In this document: piece by piece, positions 1 through 6,413 of the stretch | How the letters are laid out: each line of letters begins with the position of its first letter | How positions within the stretch are numbered: position 1 is the stretch's first letter | Source: Chloroflexota bacterium | GTDB lineage: Bacteria; Chloroflexota; Limnocylindria; QHBO01 | DNA: 10,398 bases | Direction: 5' to 3' | NCBI GenBank assembly: GCA_013697395.1 | Contig: JACCWY010000006.1 | Coordinates: 1-10,398, forward strand | Made by a program: the position numbers and the translations under genes | Notes under the pieces: model-generated | Told to the model about the DNA's origin: nothing | Databases searched by the model: none | The model's input: only the letters and a program-made list of their open reading frames with translations

Positions 1-136
1 CTCCGCCTACGTCTCGCGGCCGGGCCCGCGGCTGATCGATGGGGTTGAGATTCTGGCCGCTGTCGTGGCGGGTCGTCCAGATCCACGGGCCATCCGACTG
101 CCTCAGGCCATGGTCAACCAGGGCAAGGATCAGTAA
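1..136 (+). CDS. BtuF-like periplasmic binding protein, C-terminal fragment
   Basis: An open frame enters from the left edge (first full codon at position 2) and ends at TAA 134-136, giving about 44 residues. The fragment contains SRPGPRLIDGVEILA, which resembles the conserved tail of helical-backbone ABC binding proteins of the cobalamin/iron-siderophore class (BtuF-like, Peripla_BP_2), where a 'SRPGPR-[LIV]-[VI]-DGLE' segment precedes the last helix. Such proteins capture a metal chelate or corrinoid outside the membrane and pass it to a BtuCD-type transporter. Only the tail is visible, so signal peptide, ligand pocket and start cannot be assessed. Its last 7 nt overlap the 3' end of the convergent SRPBCC gene. 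The family call is moderate; the ligand is not determinable here. Confidence 0.55.
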   Translation, partial: SAYVSRPGPRLIDGVEILAAVVAGRPDPRAIRLPQAMVNQGKDQ

Positions 137-582
137 GCGAGACGCGCGAGGCGAGCCAGTGTCTCGCGCAGATCCCGGCCGAACCGGCCGACGCCGGTGA
201 GCTGGACCACGATGCCGACCACCCTGCCGCGCGGGCTCGCCGCGATGCGCTGGAAGTCAACCGCCACGTGACAGCCGCCGTCGGCACGCTCGCTCACGTG
301 GTAGTCGATCAGGGTGCCCGGCCGGAAGTCCGGCGACTCGAGCAGCGTGAGCGTGACCCTGCCGGGCTCTGACCAGTCGTAGCGCTCGCGGGCCCAGACG
401 CCGCCAAGGACATCGGTCCCCTCGGTCACCTCGGCCCAGGTGTCGCCGCGCTCGAGCAGCCGGTAGAATTTCGCCTCCAGGTTCGGCCACAGCTCCGGCC
501 GACGCTCGCTGAAGTCGGTCAGCGCGGTGACGAACCGCTCGGCCGAGACCGCACCGTCCGCTTCGTAGTGGATCTTCGCCAT
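130..582 (-). CDS. SRPBCC-fold (polyketide cyclase/dehydrase-like) small protein
   Basis: This encodes 150 residues beginning MAKIHYEADG. The frame stays open further upstream to 618, but ATG 580-582 is preferred because a GGAGG box (plus-strand 592-596) sits 9 nt before it. The pattern fits the START/SRPBCC helix-grip fold: an N-terminal strand, a helix around residues 14-26 (ERFVTALTDFSERRPELWP), antiparallel strands through residues 50-120 including a WARERYDW segment and a 'GTLIDYHVSERADGGCHV' strand pair, and a long amphipathic C-terminal helix rich in Arg and Leu (from about residue 125). There is no signal peptide or membrane helix, so it should be cytoplasmic. Members bind small hydrophobic ligands or act as cyclases, and no catalytic residue can be named. 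It is convergent with the BtuF-like gene (stops overlap by 7 nt) and divergent from the SDR gene. No specific function is proposed. Confidence 0.75.
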   Translation of the reverse strand: MAKIHYEADGAVSAERFVTALTDFSERRPELWPNLEAKFYRLLERGDTWAEVTEGTDVLGGVWARERYDWSEPGRVTLTLLESPDFRPGTLIDYHVSERADGGCHVAVDFQRIAASPRGRVVGIVVQLTGVGRFGRDLRETLARLARLAY

Positions 583-591
583 CGTCGATGT

Positions 592-597
592 CCTCCC
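592..597 (-). promoter_or_regulatory. Ribosome binding site of the SRPBCC gene
   Basis: On the minus strand GGGAGG lies 9 nt (counting from GGAGG) before ATG 580-582. It fixes the start at MAKIHYEADG rather than at the upstream in-frame codon at 618. Confidence 0.7.
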
Positions 598-671
598 GGA
601 TGCGAGCCTCGCGCGCACCCGACACAGTACCGTGCGCCGATCGGTCGGCCATCAGAAGGCCCCCGCCGCGC

Positions 672-753
672 GAACGCTCGCGGTGCTTCGGCACCCGTTC
701 TCGGTTCCTACGAACGGCCTCGATCGAGTTTCTCGTTTCGTGGGATGGGTCCC
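672..753. other. Cluster of inverted repeats in the divergent SRPBCC-SDR gap
   Basis: The gap between divergent starts (583-867) contains no credible gene but is rich in potential stems. GGTGC (682-686), loop TTCG (687-690) and GCACC (691-695) form a perfect C(UUCG)G-capped 5-bp stem. It is extended by GAACG (672-676) pairing with CGTTC (696-700) across a 5-nt bulge (677-681). The same CGTTC, as CCGTTC (695-700), can instead pair with GAACGG (712-717). Downstream are a perfect palindrome CTCGATCGAG (719-728) and GGGA/TCCC (742-745 with 750-753). No T-run follows the main hairpin on either strand, so it is not a standard intrinsic terminator. It could be a structured leader of the SDR transcript (about 170 nt upstream of its start), a leader of the minus-strand gene, or chance in GC-rich DNA. 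I recognise no known riboswitch consensus and no convincing -35/-10 pair. Confidence 0.35.
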
Positions 754-855
754 CGCCGTCGCGTGTCCTACCATCACACTCGGGCGACGGGCGTCATTGG
801 TCGACACGGCGCGCTGACTCGCCGCCCAGGCATGGACCCCACCATCGATCTCGTA

Positions 856-860
856 GGGAG
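856..860 (+). promoter_or_regulatory. Ribosome binding site of the SDR gene
   Basis: GGGAG lies 7 nt upstream of ATG 868-870. It supports that codon over upstream in-frame starts, which would prepend about 100 residues of low-quality Arg/Pro-rich sequence before the Rossmann motif. Confidence 0.75.
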
Positions 861-867
861 TGAACCG

Positions 868-1812
868 ATGCGCGTGGTCGTCACCGGCGGTACGGGCTTC
901 GTCGGAGCGCACCTGGCGCGAAAGCTGGCGACGCGTGGGGACAAGGTGACCTGTCTCGATGTCGTCCGTAGCTCACCCCTCCTCGACGGGATGGATGAAG
1001 TCCGGATCGTCCGCTGCGATATTGCCGCCTGGTCGGAGACATTCCATGCCCTGAAGGCCGCGCAACCCGAGATCGTGTTCCACTCGGCCGGGATCCTGTC
1101 CGCGTTCGCGGAAGAGCGGCCCCAGGCCGCGTACCAGGTCAACGCCACCGGAACCTACAACGTTCTGGAAGCCGCAGTCCTGCTCGAGATTCCACAGGTC
1201 GTGTTCACCTCAACCATCGCCACCTACGGGCCCGACGTGGGGACGGTCGTGGACGAGAATTCGCTCCAACGTCCGACGACGATGTACGGCGTAACGAAAA
1301 CCTTCGGCGAGCTGCTGGGCAGCTACTACCTTCGCCGTTTTGGAGTCGACTTCCGCGGGATCAGGCTCGCCTCCGTCATCGGGCCGGGCCGCGGTCCAGG
1401 CGGGGCCTCGGCTTACTCGAGCCTCATCGTCTCCGAGCCGGCGCGGGGCAGGCCGTTCACGGTGCCGACCAACGAGGGGACGACCATGCCGCTCCTCTAC
1501 GTGAAGGACGCTGTCAGCGCCCTGATCCAGATCGCCGAGGCGGATGGCTCAGCTCTGCGGCGCCGGGTGTATGGGGTAACCGGCTTCTCGCCGAACGCGC
1601 GCGTGCTGCGCGATGCCGTGTTGGAGGTCGTTCCTGACGCCCACATCGACTTCCAGCCTGACCCGGCGATCGTGACGATCGCCGACGGCTGGCCGGATCG
1701 CCTCGACGACTCGGAGGCCGCCCAAGACTGGGGCTGGCAGCCGGCCTACGACCTGGAGTCAGCCGTCGAGGACTTCGTCGCCGAGCTGCGCGCGCATCCG
1801 GACTGGCCGTAG
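868..1812 (+). CDS. Extended SDR, L-threonine 3-dehydrogenase-like (NAD-dependent epimerase/dehydratase family)
   Basis: This 314-residue cytoplasmic protein has the usual length for an extended short-chain dehydrogenase. Residues 7-13 give the Rossmann GGTGFVG motif directly after the first strand (MRVVVT). Asp31 at the end of the second strand suits NAD rather than NADP. The catalytic set is Ser115/Thr116 (FTSTIATYGP) and Tyr140-x3-Lys144 (RPTTMYGVTKTFGELL). The LSA loop (Ser78), RPTTMYGVTK and the C-terminal ADGWPDRLDDSEAAQDWGW block (272-290, with Trp275) are characteristic of SDR-type threonine dehydrogenases, which oxidise L-threonine to 2-amino-3-ketobutyrate. Some positions differ from the TDH pattern I recall: the segment usually reading RYPG is RLAS (166-169), and the GGTTDY-like segment is GGASAY (178-183). 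A related hydroxy-acid or sugar substrate therefore remains possible. It ends exactly one base before the stop of the convergent regulator. Family assignment is secure; substrate is moderate. Confidence 0.85.
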   Translation: MRVVVTGGTGFVGAHLARKLATRGDKVTCLDVVRSSPLLDGMDEVRIVRCDIAAWSETFHALKAAQPEIVFHSAGILSAFAEERPQAAYQVNATGTYNVLEAAVLLEIPQVVFTSTIATYGPDVGTVVDENSLQRPTTMYGVTKTFGELLGSYYLRRFGVDFRGIRLASVIGPGRGPGGASAYSSLIVSEPARGRPFTVPTNEGTTMPLLYVKDAVSALIQIAEADGSALRRRVYGVTGFSPNARVLRDAVLEVVPDAHIDFQPDPAIVTIADGWPDRLDDSEAAQDWGWQPAYDLESAVEDFVAELRAHPDWP

Positions 1813-3123
1813 TCAGGCGCCGGCGGGGGGCCGCCTGAGGGGCAGCCCTTTGAGGCACACGCAGAGGAGCAGCAGGTCGGCTGGCTTGCGCGGATCACGG
1901 CCCGTCAATTCGCCGATCCGCCTGAGGCGATAGACCACGGTGTTCGGGTTGACCGACAGAACGAATGCGCTGCGCGTCAGGTTGAACGAGGTATCCATGT
2001 AGGCGCGCAGCGTTTCGACAAGATCGGTCCTGTGGCGCGCGTCGTAGGCTCGCAGTGGCTCGAGCGTGTCTGCCGCGAGGCGCTCCGAACTCGGGCTGGC
2101 ACGCAGGATATGCTCGAGAATCACATCCTCGAAGGCCACGACCACCCCGGGGGTCCCCTTCTCGGTAGCGATCTCAAGCGCCTCGCGCGCCTCTTCGTAG
2201 CTCGACGCGATCCCGGACGGACCGGAATGCCAACCGCCCACCGCCAGCACGAGTCCTGACCCACCAACTTCGGCCGCAAGAAGCTCCGACTGCTCTCGGA
2301 TTCGGGTCACCTCGTTGGAGTCCTCGGTGGGATAGAGCATCACGATCTGGTCATTACGAAGCCCCACGGCCAGCTCTCCCGAGGTCGGACGAAGCCGGCG
2401 GCGCGCGCGCTTCACGGCCAGCCGCCGGCCTGCGTGGTCGGGCAACGAATCCTCCAGGTCCGCGCCGATCGGCACGATCCTGCGCGCCAGGACGACGACG
2501 TAGCTTTCCTGCAGGTCGAGGTCGATGGAGGCGGCCTGGCGGCGCACCTCGCCTGAGGCTCCCCTGCCGGCAATCAACGCTTCCAGGACGTCGCGCCGCA
2601 CGACCTCGCGGTCACTCCATACTCCCTGAGCCTCATCGAGGTACGCCTGCGCGACGATCCTGGAGATCGCGTTCGTGTATCCGATCACTATTCCGGCGAT
2701 CTCCAACGCGGTCCGCAGCTCTTCGGGTCGATCCGGCTGCACCGCGGCCATGATCGCCTCCCACACGGACTCCGACCACAGCCGATAGGCATGCAGCAGC
2801 GACTCGAGCGGAATGTTCTGGTGCACGCGACGCGCGGCGCCCCGGCGAAACACGTCGAGCGTGGAGGCATCGGTCGGGCGCCCCGAGCGCAGCTCGGCGA
2901 GCAACGCCTCGAACATCCCGACCGAGATGCCCGCCACGTCGCTGTAGAGGATCACCTCGTCGAGCGCCGCGTAGTCGGCGATCTCGCTTCGGTAGCGTTC
3001 TACCATCCGGCGGCCGATCTCCGGCAGCCTGGCGGGGATGCGATCCACGATCGCGGCGGTGGCATCGGTCAGGATCGGCGCTGTCGGTGCGGGCCCGTTC
3101 AATTCGTAGCTTCTACGAGGCAT
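1813..3123 (-). CDS. PucR/CdaR-type transcriptional regulator (RsbRD_N-like + GGDEF-like + HTH_30)
   Basis: This 436-residue DNA-binding protein starts at ATG 3121-3123 (MPRRSYELNG). A TTG at 3172-3174 would add 17 residues but has no ribosome site, and the ATG has only a weak one. Residues about 20-165 form a helical sensor-like region (IGRRMVERYRSEI, VFRRGAARRVHQNIPLESLL, HAYRLWSESVWEAI) resembling the RsbRD N-terminal domain found in many PucR proteins. Residues about 205-335 are a degenerate GGDEF-like module ending in the typical SSYEEAREALEIA helix. Residues 368-425 are the PucR-type C-terminal helix-turn-helix: LVETLRAYMDTSFNLTRSA followed by NPNTVVYRLRRIGELTGRDP. Family members activate or repress catabolic operons (purines, glycerate, amino acids) in response to metabolites. 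It is divergent from the transporter-ICL2 operon with a 114-bp gap, so it probably controls that operon and possibly itself. The effector is unknown. Confidence 0.9.
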   Translation of the reverse strand: MPRRSYELNGPAPTAPILTDATAAIVDRIPARLPEIGRRMVERYRSEIADYAALDEVILYSDVAGISVGMFEALLAELRSGRPTDASTLDVFRRGAARRVHQNIPLESLLHAYRLWSESVWEAIMAAVQPDRPEELRTALEIAGIVIGYTNAISRIVAQAYLDEAQGVWSDREVVRRDVLEALIAGRGASGEVRRQAASIDLDLQESYVVVLARRIVPIGADLEDSLPDHAGRRLAVKRARRRLRPTSGELAVGLRNDQIVMLYPTEDSNEVTRIREQSELLAAEVGGSGLVLAVGGWHSGPSGIASSYEEAREALEIATEKGTPGVVVAFEDVILEHILRASPSSERLAADTLEPLRAYDARHRTDLVETLRAYMDTSFNLTRSAFVLSVNPNTVVYRLRRIGELTGRDPRKPADLLLLCVCLKGLPLRRPPAGA

Positions 3124-3166
3124 AGTCGAAATATTCTCGAATCCTCGGATGGCGAAGGCGGGCGGA

Positions 3167-3174
3167 TTGTACAA
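3167..3174. promoter_or_regulatory. TTGTACAA palindrome, candidate operator
   Basis: A perfect 8-bp palindrome lies in the divergent gap and overlaps both candidate -10 elements. A dimeric regulator bound here could affect transcription in both directions, which would suit the neighbouring PucR-type protein. A short palindrome can occur by chance, and I know of no established consensus it matches. Confidence 0.3.
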
Positions 3175-3224
3175 CCATCAGTCGATCGTCCAGATCGGCC
3201 CCTGGCGGTTGTCGGTCGGCCAGC

Positions 3225-3229
3225 AGGAG
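3225..3229 (+). promoter_or_regulatory. Ribosome binding site of the binding lipoprotein
   Basis: AGGAG, within the purine run AGGAGAGGGAGAG, lies 8 nt before ATG 3238-3240. It fixes the start at the lipoprotein signal peptide, although the frame stays open far upstream. Confidence 0.8.
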
Positions 3230-3237
3230 AGGGAGAG

Positions 3238-4524
3238 ATGAAGCACCCGACTAGATCGATCGCGTCCGTGAGCCTCGTCGTCATCCTGCTGCTCGCCGCG
3301 TGCGGCCAAGCCCCGGCGGCGTCGCCGAGCGGCCCGGCGGCGTCGCCGAGCGGCCCGGCGGGCAGCCCGAGCCAGTCCGATGGAGCGTCCGGGGATCCCG
3401 TTAAGGTCGCACTGATCACCGATTCCGCAGGGTCGACATCACTGTTCGGCGTGGCAAACATCAACGGCGCCCGGCTGGCCGTCGAACAGCTCAATGCCGA
3501 CGGCGGCGTCCTGGGGCGGCCGGTGGAGCTCCTCGTCCGGGACTCGCAGTCGAACCCGGAGGTCGGGGTCCAACTCGCGCGCGACGCCATCCTGCGCGAC
3601 GAGGTCAGCGCCATCTTCGGCCCGGTCTCGAGCGCCGTGGCTGCGGCGATGACCGAGGTGGCCGCGGAGAACAGCACGCCGATCTTCTTCCACACCTCGA
3701 ATACCCAGCGGCTGACCACGGAGCTCTTCCACGAGTACGCCTTCCAGGTCGGACCGAACACCACCATGGAAGGGCGCGGTAACGCCATCTCACTGGCCGA
3801 CAGCGGGCACCAGCGCTGGGCGATCATCGCGCCCGACTATGAGTTCGGCCACCTGCAGGCCGAGGCCTTCGTGGCCAAGCTCCAGGAGCTCAACCCCGAC
3901 GTCGAGATCGTCAACGAGGCCTTCCCGCCGCTCGGCGAGAAGGACTTCACGCCCTACATCACCACCCTGCTCGCCGCAGAGCCGGACGCTGTCTACGGCT
4001 CCCTCTTCGCGGGTGACCTCGTCGCCTTCACCCGGCAGGCGGCACCGCTCGGCTTCTTCGACGAGGTCTTCTTCACCAGTCTCTACGAGACCGATGCGCT
4101 GCGCGCGTTGGGAGCGGACGCCCCCGAGGGAGTACGTGGCTACTCGCGTGCACCCTTCTTCGCCATCGAGTCAGATACGATCGACGCGTTCATCGACGAC
4201 TACCGAAACGCGTACGGCACCTACCCCTCCGACTGGGCGATCATGGCCTACGACGCGGTCATGCTGTGGGCGGCCGGCGTCGAGGCCGCCGGTGACCTCG
4301 ATCCGGATGCGCTGGTTGCCGCGCTCGAGGGATTCGAGTTCGACTCGCTGCGCGGGCCGGTCACGATCCGGGCCGAGGACCACCAGGCGAGCGTATCGGT
4401 CTACTCGGGCATCGTGACGCAGGATCCCGACATCGGCTTCGCCACCTGGACCGATGTTGAGAGCATCCCTGGAGAGGATGTGTGGCTGACCGAGGAAGAG
4501 GTCGTGGAACAGCAGGGGCCATAG
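3238..4524 (+). CDS. Branched-chain amino acid-type ABC transporter substrate-binding lipoprotein
   Basis: This 428-residue extracytoplasmic receptor for the Liv-type importer encoded next to it has a lipoprotein signal peptide: basic MKHPTR, a hydrophobic core SLVVILLLAAC and a lipobox with Cys22 as the lipidation site. A flexible Ala/Ser/Pro/Gly linker follows (about 26-52). The Peripla_BP_6 (type I, LivK-like) domain begins at DPVKVALITD (53) and shows NGARLAVEQLNADGGVLGRPVELLVRDSQ-like first-lobe features (about 76-103), the IFGPVSSAVAAAM ligand loop (126-138), APDYEFG (198-204), and YETDALRALG (283-292) in the second lobe. Proteins of this family bind Leu/Ile/Val, other amino acids, amides, urea or small carboxylates, so the ligand cannot be read from sequence. 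It is the first gene of the operon. Its stop codon TAG (4522-4524) is embedded in the ribosome site of the following permease. Confidence 0.9.
   Translation: MKHPTRSIASVSLVVILLLAACGQAPAASPSGPAASPSGPAGSPSQSDGASGDPVKVALITDSAGSTSLFGVANINGARLAVEQLNADGGVLGRPVELLVRDSQSNPEVGVQLARDAILRDEVSAIFGPVSSAVAAAMTEVAAENSTPIFFHTSNTQRLTTELFHEYAFQVGPNTTMEGRGNAISLADSGHQRWAIIAPDYEFGHLQAEAFVAKLQELNPDVEIVNEAFPPLGEKDFTPYITTLLAAEPDAVYGSLFAGDLVAFTRQAAPLGFFDEVFFTSLYETDALRALGADAPEGVRGYSRAPFFAIESDTIDAFIDDYRNAYGTYPSDWAIMAYDAVMLWAAGVEAAGDLDPDALVAALEGFEFDSLRGPVTIRAEDHQASVSVYSGIVTQDPDIGFATWTDVESIPGEDVWLTEEEVVEQQGP
3312..3361 (+). repeat. 21-bp in-frame tandem repeat in the lipoprotein linker
   Basis: Two exact copies of a 21-bp unit lie at 3315-3335 and 3336-3356, with partial units on both sides. 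They encode the tandem heptad AASPSGP in the linker just after the lipidated Cys. Because the unit is a multiple of 3, copy-number change would alter linker length without breaking the frame. Confidence 0.85.
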
Positions 4525-4539
4525 GAGCGGGCGCCAGAC

Positions 4540-5421
4540 GTGGACCTCGACACGCTCGTCATCCAGCTGCTGGCAGGGCTCACGCGGGCCGGGTTGCTGT
4601 TCATCGTGTCGGCCGGACTCTCGCTGGTGTTCGGCGCGATGCGGGTCATCAACCTGGCCCACGGCTCGCTGTACATGCTGGGCGCCTTCGTGGCGTCGAC
4701 CGTCGTGGCGACGATCGGAGGCGGTTGGGGCCTCTTTCCGGCCCTCGTCGTCTCGGCCGCGGCGGCGGCGCTGGTCGGCAGCGTCATCGAGGTCGGCATC
4801 CTGCGCCGCCTGTACCGGCGCGAGCATCTGCTCCAACTCCTCCCCACCTTCGCGATCGTCCTGATCATCAGCGACATCGTCGAGATCGTCTGGGGCACGG
4901 CCAACTTGTCGGTTGCCAGGCCGGCCGTGTTGAGTGGCTCCGTGCCCATCCTGGGCCGGCCGTTTCCCGTCTATAACCTGTTCATCATCGCTGCGGCGCT
5001 GGGCACTGGAGCAGCGCTGACGCTGCTCCTGAGACGCACCGGGCTGGGTCGCGACATCCGCGCTGCCATCGTTGACCCCGAGATGCTCGGCGGGGTGGGC
5101 GTGGACGTGCCGCGGCTCTTCACCGTCGTCTTCGTGATCGGTTCGGCGCTGGCCGGGATGGCAGGGGCCATCGCCGCCGGTTCAGGGGCCGTGGGGCTTG
5201 GAATGGACGTCGAGATCCTGGTCCAGGCCTTCGCGGTGACCATCATCGGCGGCCTCGGAAGCATCCCGGGCGCGCTGGTCGGGGCTGGCATCATCGGCGT
5301 CGCCGACGCCTTCGGCATCCTGTTCCTGCCGCGGCTCACGTTGGCCATCATCTTCCTGGCCATGGCCGTCGTGCTGGCGATCAGGCCCTCCGGACTGTTC
5401 GGACTCCCGGAACGCACGTGA
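4540..5421 (+). CDS. livH: LivH-type branched-chain amino acid ABC transporter permease
   Basis: This 293-residue integral membrane protein has the normal length for LivH. It starts at GTG 4540; the AGGAG box (4523-4527) overlaps the preceding stop codon and lies 12 nt upstream, somewhat long. Diagnostic features of BPD_transp_2 permeases are GLSLVFGAMRVINLAHGS (26-43) at the end of the first membrane segment, the cytoplasmic coupling loop GLGRDIRAAIVDPEMLGGVG (168-187) followed by VPRLFTVVFVIGSALAGMAG, the IIGGLGSIPGALVGAG segment (235-250), and the terminal RPSGLFG (282-288). About eight hydrophobic stretches are visible. It should form a heterodimeric channel with LivM, driven by LivG and LivF. 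Its stop overlaps the LivM start by 4 nt (GTGA), which suggests translational coupling. The name follows family convention and does not imply a known substrate. Confidence 0.92.
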   Translation: MDLDTLVIQLLAGLTRAGLLFIVSAGLSLVFGAMRVINLAHGSLYMLGAFVASTVVATIGGGWGLFPALVVSAAAAALVGSVIEVGILRRLYRREHLLQLLPTFAIVLIISDIVEIVWGTANLSVARPAVLSGSVPILGRPFPVYNLFIIAAALGTGAALTLLLRRTGLGRDIRAAIVDPEMLGGVGVDVPRLFTVVFVIGSALAGMAGAIAAGSGAVGLGMDVEILVQAFAVTIIGGLGSIPGALVGAGIIGVADAFGILFLPRLTLAIIFLAMAVVLAIRPSGLFGLPERT

Positions 5422-6413
5422 CCCCACGACTGACGCTCATCGCGTGGCTGCTCATCGCCGGGGCCGCGATCGCCGCGCCGGCCTACATCGACAAGCTGGG
5501 CATTTTGAGCGCCACGCGCATCGTGATCCTGGCCCTGTGGGCGGTCAGCTTGAACCTGCTGCTGGGTCGGACCGGGCTCGTCTCCTTCGCACATGCCGCC
5601 TTCTTTGGGGTCGGGGCGTATACGGTCGCCCTGTTATGGCTGCACCTCGACCTGCCGGCCGTTCTGGGCGTCCCTCTGTCGGTCACGGTCGGCGCCCTCG
5701 TCGCCTTCCTCACGGGCGCCGTGGCGCTGCGAGCCGTACACCTCTACTTCTCGATGCTGACGCTGGCGTTATCGCAGCTTCTGTTCGTCATCGCCTTCGT
5801 CTGGTATGACTTCACGCAGGGCGACAACGGCATCCACGGCATCGATGTCCCCGACGTGCTGCGTGATACGGCGGGATCGTACTGGTTCGTCCTGGCGGTC
5901 GGCGCGCTCGGCATCGTCGCGCTCTGGCTGGTCTCCCGTTCCCCGTTCGGCACCGCGCTCCAGGCGATCCGCGAAAATAGGCAGCGGGCTGCCTTCATCG
6001 GCATCAGCGTGCGTCGCTACGAGCTCGCGGCGTTCACCATCGCCGGGGCCTTCGCGGCCCTGGCCGGCTCGCTCTTTGCCCTCTTCAACCGCTCTGCGTA
6101 TCCGGGCCTGATGGACTGGACCGCGGGCGCGCAGCCGATCTTCGTGATCCTCATTGGCGGCATGTACGAATTCGTCGGGCCGGTCCTCGGTGCCATGGTC
6201 TACGTGCTTCTCGAGGAGTCGGTGACGCGCCAGACGCTCTACTCCAACCTGGTGCTCGGCGCGGTCTTCCTCGGCATCGTCCTGCTGCGTCCTGACGGCC
6301 TCGTGGGCCTGCTCCGCACGCTGGCCGGACGTATGCGGCGGAGTCGCCGAGCGCCAGTCGCCGATGACTCCCTCGAACCTCTCGACATGGATCGGCTGGA
6401 TCCCGAACGCTGA
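5418..6413 (+). CDS. livM: LivM-type branched-chain amino acid ABC transporter permease
   Basis: This 331-residue integral membrane protein is the second half of the import channel. It starts at GTG 5418 inside the 4-nt overlap with LivH. Family marks are GLVSFAHAAFFGVGAYT (53-69), the coupling loop SPFGTALQAIRENRQRAAF (175-193) with ISVRRYELAAFTIAGAFAALAGSL, the GGMYEFVGPVLGA segment (248-259), and the terminal LRPDGLVGLL (290-299). The remaining 30 or so residues are hydrophilic: a basic cluster RMRRSRR (305-311), then an acidic tail ending DPER. These are presumably cytoplasmic. TGA 6411-6413 shares one base with the ATG of the next gene. Confidence 0.92.
   Translation: MTPRLTLIAWLLIAGAAIAAPAYIDKLGILSATRIVILALWAVSLNLLLGRTGLVSFAHAAFFGVGAYTVALLWLHLDLPAVLGVPLSVTVGALVAFLTGAVALRAVHLYFSMLTLALSQLLFVIAFVWYDFTQGDNGIHGIDVPDVLRDTAGSYWFVLAVGALGIVALWLVSRSPFGTALQAIRENRQRAAFIGISVRRYELAAFTIAGAFAALAGSLFALFNRSAYPGLMDWTAGAQPIFVILIGGMYEFVGPVLGAMVYVLLEESVTRQTLYSNLVLGAVFLGIVLLRPDGLVGLLRTLAGRMRRSRRAPVADDSLEPLDMDRLDPER

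Larger units (their letters stand above)
3124..3237. promoter_or_regulatory. Divergent control region between the regulator and the liv-ICL2 operon
   Basis: This 114-bp gap must hold promoters for both directions. On the minus strand TACAAT (plus positions 3166-3171) is one base from the -10 consensus and lies about 43 bp from the regulator ATG, but I find no good -35. On the plus strand the same palindrome offers TACAAC (3170-3175), also without a convincing -35. An AT-rich patch with TCGA arms (3124-3138, TCGAAATATTCTCGA beginning at 3126) stands out in the GC-rich surroundings next to the regulator start. These are candidates only. Confidence 0.4.

Noticed and set aside
682..700. Intrinsic terminator at the TTCG hairpin
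   Set aside because: Neither strand has a run of T after the stem, and no gene ends toward it; both flanking genes point away.
568..867. A 100-codon N-terminal extension of the SDR
   Set aside because: The extension is low-quality Arg/Pro-rich sequence covering the intergenic inverted repeats. The Rossmann fold starts at the ATG at 868, which has a proper ribosome site.
2791..3237. An N-terminal extension of about 150 codons in frame with the binding lipoprotein
   Set aside because: It is antisense to the regulator. The lipoprotein signal peptide and a strong ribosome site place the start at 3238.
3099..3827. A 242-codon minus-strand frame opposite the binding lipoprotein
   Set aside because: No recognisable fold; its Ser/Arg/Pro composition mirrors the lipoprotein gene on the other strand.
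5182..5594. Minus-strand open frames opposite the permease genes (Gln/Arg/Asp-rich)
   Set aside because: They are antisense shadows of hydrophobic transmembrane codons and lack any motif or ribosome site.
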